Assembly: GCA_035356615.1 (NCBI GenBank)
Contig: DAOQSN010000001.1
Coordinates: forward strand, 310,001-374,000
Origin: JAKQDH01 sp029558835
GTDB lineage: Bacteria; Planctomycetota; Phycisphaerae; UBA1845
Length of the DNA: 64,000 nucleotides
Direction: 5' to 3'
Position numbers and translations under genes: made by a program. Of the stretch, positions 61,388-64,000 are shown piece by piece (within the stretch, counting starts at the first letter, position 1; every line of letters begins with the position of its first letter). The notes beneath the pieces are model-generated. The model was given only the letters and a program-made list of their open reading frames with translations. It did not search any database and was not told the DNA's origin.

Positions 61388-62186
61388 AACAGATCCTCCG
61401 TAACAAAGAGAAGACGATGGTCTAACCGCAACCATCCGAGATGAGCCTAGCCTGCGGGCCGGGAACCCCCCGGCGGAGGCTCGTGCCCGCCACGGCTGAC
61501 CTGGGTGACCCTAATGGTCCTGTCCCCGGCCGAGCCACCGCCCTGCTCATCGTTCTGACCCAAACGCACACGGACCGCCCGTGCGTCGTTTTTGTTGATT
61601 CCCGCCGCTCGGTGAGCGGATTCTCTTCCGGCGCCGACCTCCGGCTGGCATCTCGGTACCGGCCTCGGGTGGCAACACCTTGCACCGAATCTGATTCGTG
61701 AGTTCTCACGGGAGGCCCAGCGCCCAAGCCCCCTCAAGCTCGACTCCGTTGCGCGCCGCCAACGCAAGCCGCTTTAGGCCCATATCGGGCACCCGCGCCA
61801 CGCGACGTTAACCTTTCTGGGCATCCTGGAATGCCTCTCCAGGCACCCCTGCAGGTGACGGTCGCCGCGTCCGCCAGATTGGGGGGGAACCATATTACCC
61901 CCCGCAACCCATGTCAAGCCTCCGCGCCAAAGATTCTCAAAAAAACAACGGTCACCCCGCGCCTCCCAGCAACCGTCGGCGGTAAGATACCCACCCGGAC
62001 CCGCGTGTCAAGTGGTCCGGCCGGGACACGTTTCGACGGCGGCGCCGCATGCTGTCGCACCATCGCAACGACCCGAGCGCTATGCTGTAACTCGCTGTAA
62101 TGCATAAGGTTAGGAAACACGTCACGCGTGCGCCGTGTCCTCCTCCGGTTGACCCCGGCGCCCGGAGTCGTGGTGTTTCGGTATCC
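61388..62186. other. Long leader region upstream of rho
   Basis: About 800 bp without a supported gene. It has small hairpins, CGTGAG-TT-CTCACG at 61697-61710, and GGGGGG with a ten-base loop and CCCCCC at 61882-61903, followed by an A-rich run near 61939-61946. The region probably carries the promoter of the small gene (minus) and a long rho leader; rho is autoregulated in other bacteria. Confidence 0.5.
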
Positions 62187-63329
62187 ATGATGTCAGGTAA
62201 AACACAGACTTGCACGGGGGTGTTCGAGCCCGACGAGAAGGGCGGCGGCCACCTGCGCAGCGCGGCGGACAACTACGAGGCCCGGTCCGACGACCCTCGG
62301 CTCGCGGCGCGACAGTGCCACGACTGGCACCTGATCGGCGGCGAGAGCGTCGTAGCCCAAGTAGGCGCCGGTGACAGCCGTGCCGGCGGACGTGGCCGAG
62401 AGGTGGTCGGCATCGAGACCATCGACGATCGCAGCCTTGATGAGCACTTCGAGACACCGGCATTCGAGACGCTCACGCCGATCGAACCCCGCGTGCCGAT
62501 GCGCTTCGAGACCCCGGGCGGACCGGCGACGATGCGCGTCCTGGACCTGATGACACCGATTGGCTTCGGGCAACGCGGCCTCATCGCCGCTCCGCCGCGT
62601 ACGGGAAAGACCATTCTCTTGCAGCAGATGGCCGACGGCGCCGCCCACAACCACCCCGACCTGCATCTGCTCATGCTGCTGATCGATGAGCGCCCCGAGG
62701 AAGTCACCGAAATGCGCCGCCGCATCCGGGGAGAGGTGATTGCCAGCAGCAACGACCAGCGCATCGAAAGCCATGTCCGCGTCGCCCGGCTCATCATCGC
62801 CCGGGCCAAACGCCTGGTGGAAACCGGGCGTCATGTCCTGGTGCTGCTCGACTCGCTGACCAGGCTGGGACGGGCCTTCAACGCCTTCATTCGCGGCAGC
62901 GGTCGCATCATGTCCGGTGGGCTGGACATCCGGGCACTCACCGAGCCGAAGGCGGTGTTCGGGGCCGCACGCAACCTCGAACACGGCGGCTCCTTGACCA
63001 TGATCGCCTCCGCGCTGATCGAGACGGGCAGCCGGATGGACGACGTCATCTTCAGTGAGTTCAAGGGCACCGGGAACATGGAGATCATGCTGTCGCGGGA
63101 GCTGGCCAACCGGCGTGTCTGGCCGGCGATCGATCTGGACGCCTCCGGCACCCGCCGGGAGGAGTTGCTCCTGAGTCCGGACGCCTTGACCGTCACGCGG
63201 CACCTGCGACGGACGCTCGCGGGTCGCAACCCGGAGCGGGCCATGCAGGCTCTGCTCGATGCGCTCACCCGCTACCCGGACAACGCGGCGTTCGTCCGTG
63301 CCTCCGCGGCCCAGCCGCCCAGGTTGTAG
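62187..63329 (+). CDS. rho: Transcription termination factor Rho, short form
   Basis: A 380-residue Rho lacking the usual N-terminal helical (Rho_N) region. The RNA-binding cold-shock-like domain starts almost at once (GVFEPDEKGGGHLRSAADNY, DDPRLAARQCHDWHLIGGES), then the hexameric ATPase: Walker A GLIAAPPRTGKTILLQQMAD, Walker B LHLLMLLIDERPEEVTEM, and the Q/R loops in LLDSLTRLGRAFNAFIRGSGR, FGAARNLEHGGSLTMIASAL and FKGTGNMEIMLSREL. It terminates transcription at Rho sites. ATG ATG at 62187/62190 is the start; the frame upstream is not conserved. Confidence 0.93.
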   Translation: MMSGKTQTCTGVFEPDEKGGGHLRSAADNYEARSDDPRLAARQCHDWHLIGGESVVAQVGAGDSRAGGRGREVVGIETIDDRSLDEHFETPAFETLTPIEPRVPMRFETPGGPATMRVLDLMTPIGFGQRGLIAAPPRTGKTILLQQMADGAAHNHPDLHLLMLLIDERPEEVTEMRRRIRGEVIASSNDQRIESHVRVARLIIARAKRLVETGRHVLVLLDSLTRLGRAFNAFIRGSGRIMSGGLDIRALTEPKAVFGAARNLEHGGSLTMIASALIETGSRMDDVIFSEFKGTGNMEIMLSRELANRRVWPAIDLDASGTRREELLLSPDALTVTRHLRRTLAGRNPERAMQALLDALTRYPDNAAFVRASAAQPPRL

Positions 63330-63364
63330 CTTGTGCGGCCGGTGGGGCGACTCCGCCAGCCGCC

Positions 63365-63520
63365 CCGTAGGGCGGGTTCCACCCGCCGCGTCGCGATTGG
63401 CCCCCCGGGGGACAAAGCCCGCCCGACCCCCGGCGTTTTGCCCGTGCACGACCCACGTAGGGCCGGTTCCACCCGCCGCGTCGCGATCGGCCCCCCGGCG
63501 GGCAAGGCCCGCCCTACGAG
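63365..63520. repeat. Two ~60-bp repeat units after rho
   Basis: TAGGGCGGGTTCCACCCGCC, GCGTCGCGATTGGCCCCCC appears near 63366-63430 and, with few changes, near 63460-63520, ending GGCAAGGCCCGCCCTAC. Units contain GGGCGGG/CCCGCCC arms and could fold as terminators. The region to 63700 contains no gene. Confidence 0.75.
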
Positions 63521-63700
63521 GGTTACACCGCCTCCGCGGGCGCGGCCGGAACGCCTCTTGCGTTGCGAGACCGAACCCGTTACATTCCCCCAACAGCGAG
63601 AAAGACGAGAGCGTAGGACGTTGGAGTTTAGTTTCACTGTAGGACGGGACTGGTGTTCACGGGTATTCGTGATCGGCCGGTCAAAACGGATTCAGCCACC

Positions 63701-63970
63701 ATGACGATGACGAGTGAATCGAAGACGGGCATCATCCAGACGCATCGGACCCACGAACGCGACACGGGCTCGCCTGAAGTCCAGATCGCGCTGCTGACGG
63801 GGCGAATCCGTGAACTTACCGAGCATCTGAAGAACAACAAGAAGGACCACTCCGCGCGGCGCGGCCTCTTGAAGATGGTCGGGCGGCGCTCGAGCCTGCT
63901 GAAGTACCTGACGGGCTGCGACCGGACGCGATACCGCAAGATCGTGACCGAGCTTGGCCTGCGCAAGTAG
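63701..63970 (+). CDS. rpsO: 30S ribosomal protein S15
   Basis: An 89-residue protein: KTGIIQTHRTHERDTGSPEV, QIALLTGRIRELTEHLKNNK, KDHSARRGLLKMVGRRSSLL and RYRKIVTELGLRK, the full S15 pattern with the 16S rRNA-binding residues. It binds the central domain of 16S rRNA. The start at 63701 gives the standard length; ATG at 63707 is an alternative. No Shine-Dalgarno site is visible, and the gene probably relies on the leader. It often precedes pnp, which would lie beyond the window. Confidence 0.95.
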   Translation: MTMTSESKTGIIQTHRTHERDTGSPEVQIALLTGRIRELTEHLKNNKKDHSARRGLLKMVGRRSSLLKYLTGCDRTRYRKIVTELGLRK

Positions 63971-64000
63971 GGCAGCAGCCTGCATTCAACGTCGGAACCT

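Overview
The window is one continuous piece of a GC-rich bacterial chromosome, most probably from a planctomycete (Planctomycetota, Phycisphaerae-like). This is inferred from the gene families: futalosine-route menaquinone genes, two Gfo/Idh/MocA oxidoreductases (one Tat-exported), a dockerin-type calcium-binding fragment, zinc-ribbon/DUF5658 and zinc-ribbon/Yip1 membrane proteins, multihaem cytochromes and many secreted proteins of unknown function. No rRNA operon, CRISPR array or intact prophage is visible. One tRNA gene (Ala, CGC anticodon) is present.

Layout. 1-5430 (minus): end of an ABC exporter ATPase, an HD-domain protein, mqnC-mqnA (menaquinone) and apbE. 5564-11890 (minus): a tightly packed five-gene run with a Tat-exported oxidoreductase, a heptahaem cytochrome c, a cytochrome b, a discoidin-like secreted protein and a GT39-like membrane protein. 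12159-16638: a GT2 glycosyltransferase, then a repeat-rich accessory stretch with a four-helix-bundle gene carrying a 21-bp heptad repeat, a 48-residue protein and a secreted Cys protein. 16639-23121: cysteine desulfurase, PEBP lipoprotein, DUF434, a TIGR01777 epimerase, an HTH-PTS IIA protein and a primary-type sigma factor. 23122-33108: translation and RNA housekeeping (rpsA, rpmH, rnc, asnS) with mdh and secreted redox-like proteins. 33232-42114: an IS1595 remnant and a type II secretion/type IV pilus-like locus (short GspE, two GspF, three pseudopilins), an amidohydrolase and a full-length GspE/PilB. 42575-56380: ArsR-type regulator, TPR-aspartic protease, RecQ, OLD-like ATPase/nuclease, Ada-like repair protein, B12-type radical SAM enzyme, FemAB-like transferase, a sugar dehydrogenase and a broken GT39 gene. 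56576-64000: ACT protein, Yip1 protein, dockerin fragment, tRNA-Ala, lipid A acyltransferase, metallo-beta-lactamase fold hydrolase, a 27-residue membrane peptide, rho and rpsO.

The functional theme of the first 12 kb is quinone-linked extracytoplasmic redox chemistry: menaquinone synthesis, covalent flavin attachment, an exported NAD(P)-fold oxidoreductase and a cytochrome c/b pair lie together on one strand. The most unusual non-coding feature is a roughly 100-bp dispersed inverted-repeat element present in six copies. It sits at gene boundaries and in two places supplies codons to the neighbouring gene (a C-terminal tail and a start codon). Several genes lie outside ordinary start-codon searches: the GTG-started ABC ATPase, the probable AUC-started sigma factor, and two very short genes with strong Shine-Dalgarno sites.

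The window is full of long antisense open frames caused by high GC content. These were left out unless their own protein sequence was recognisable.
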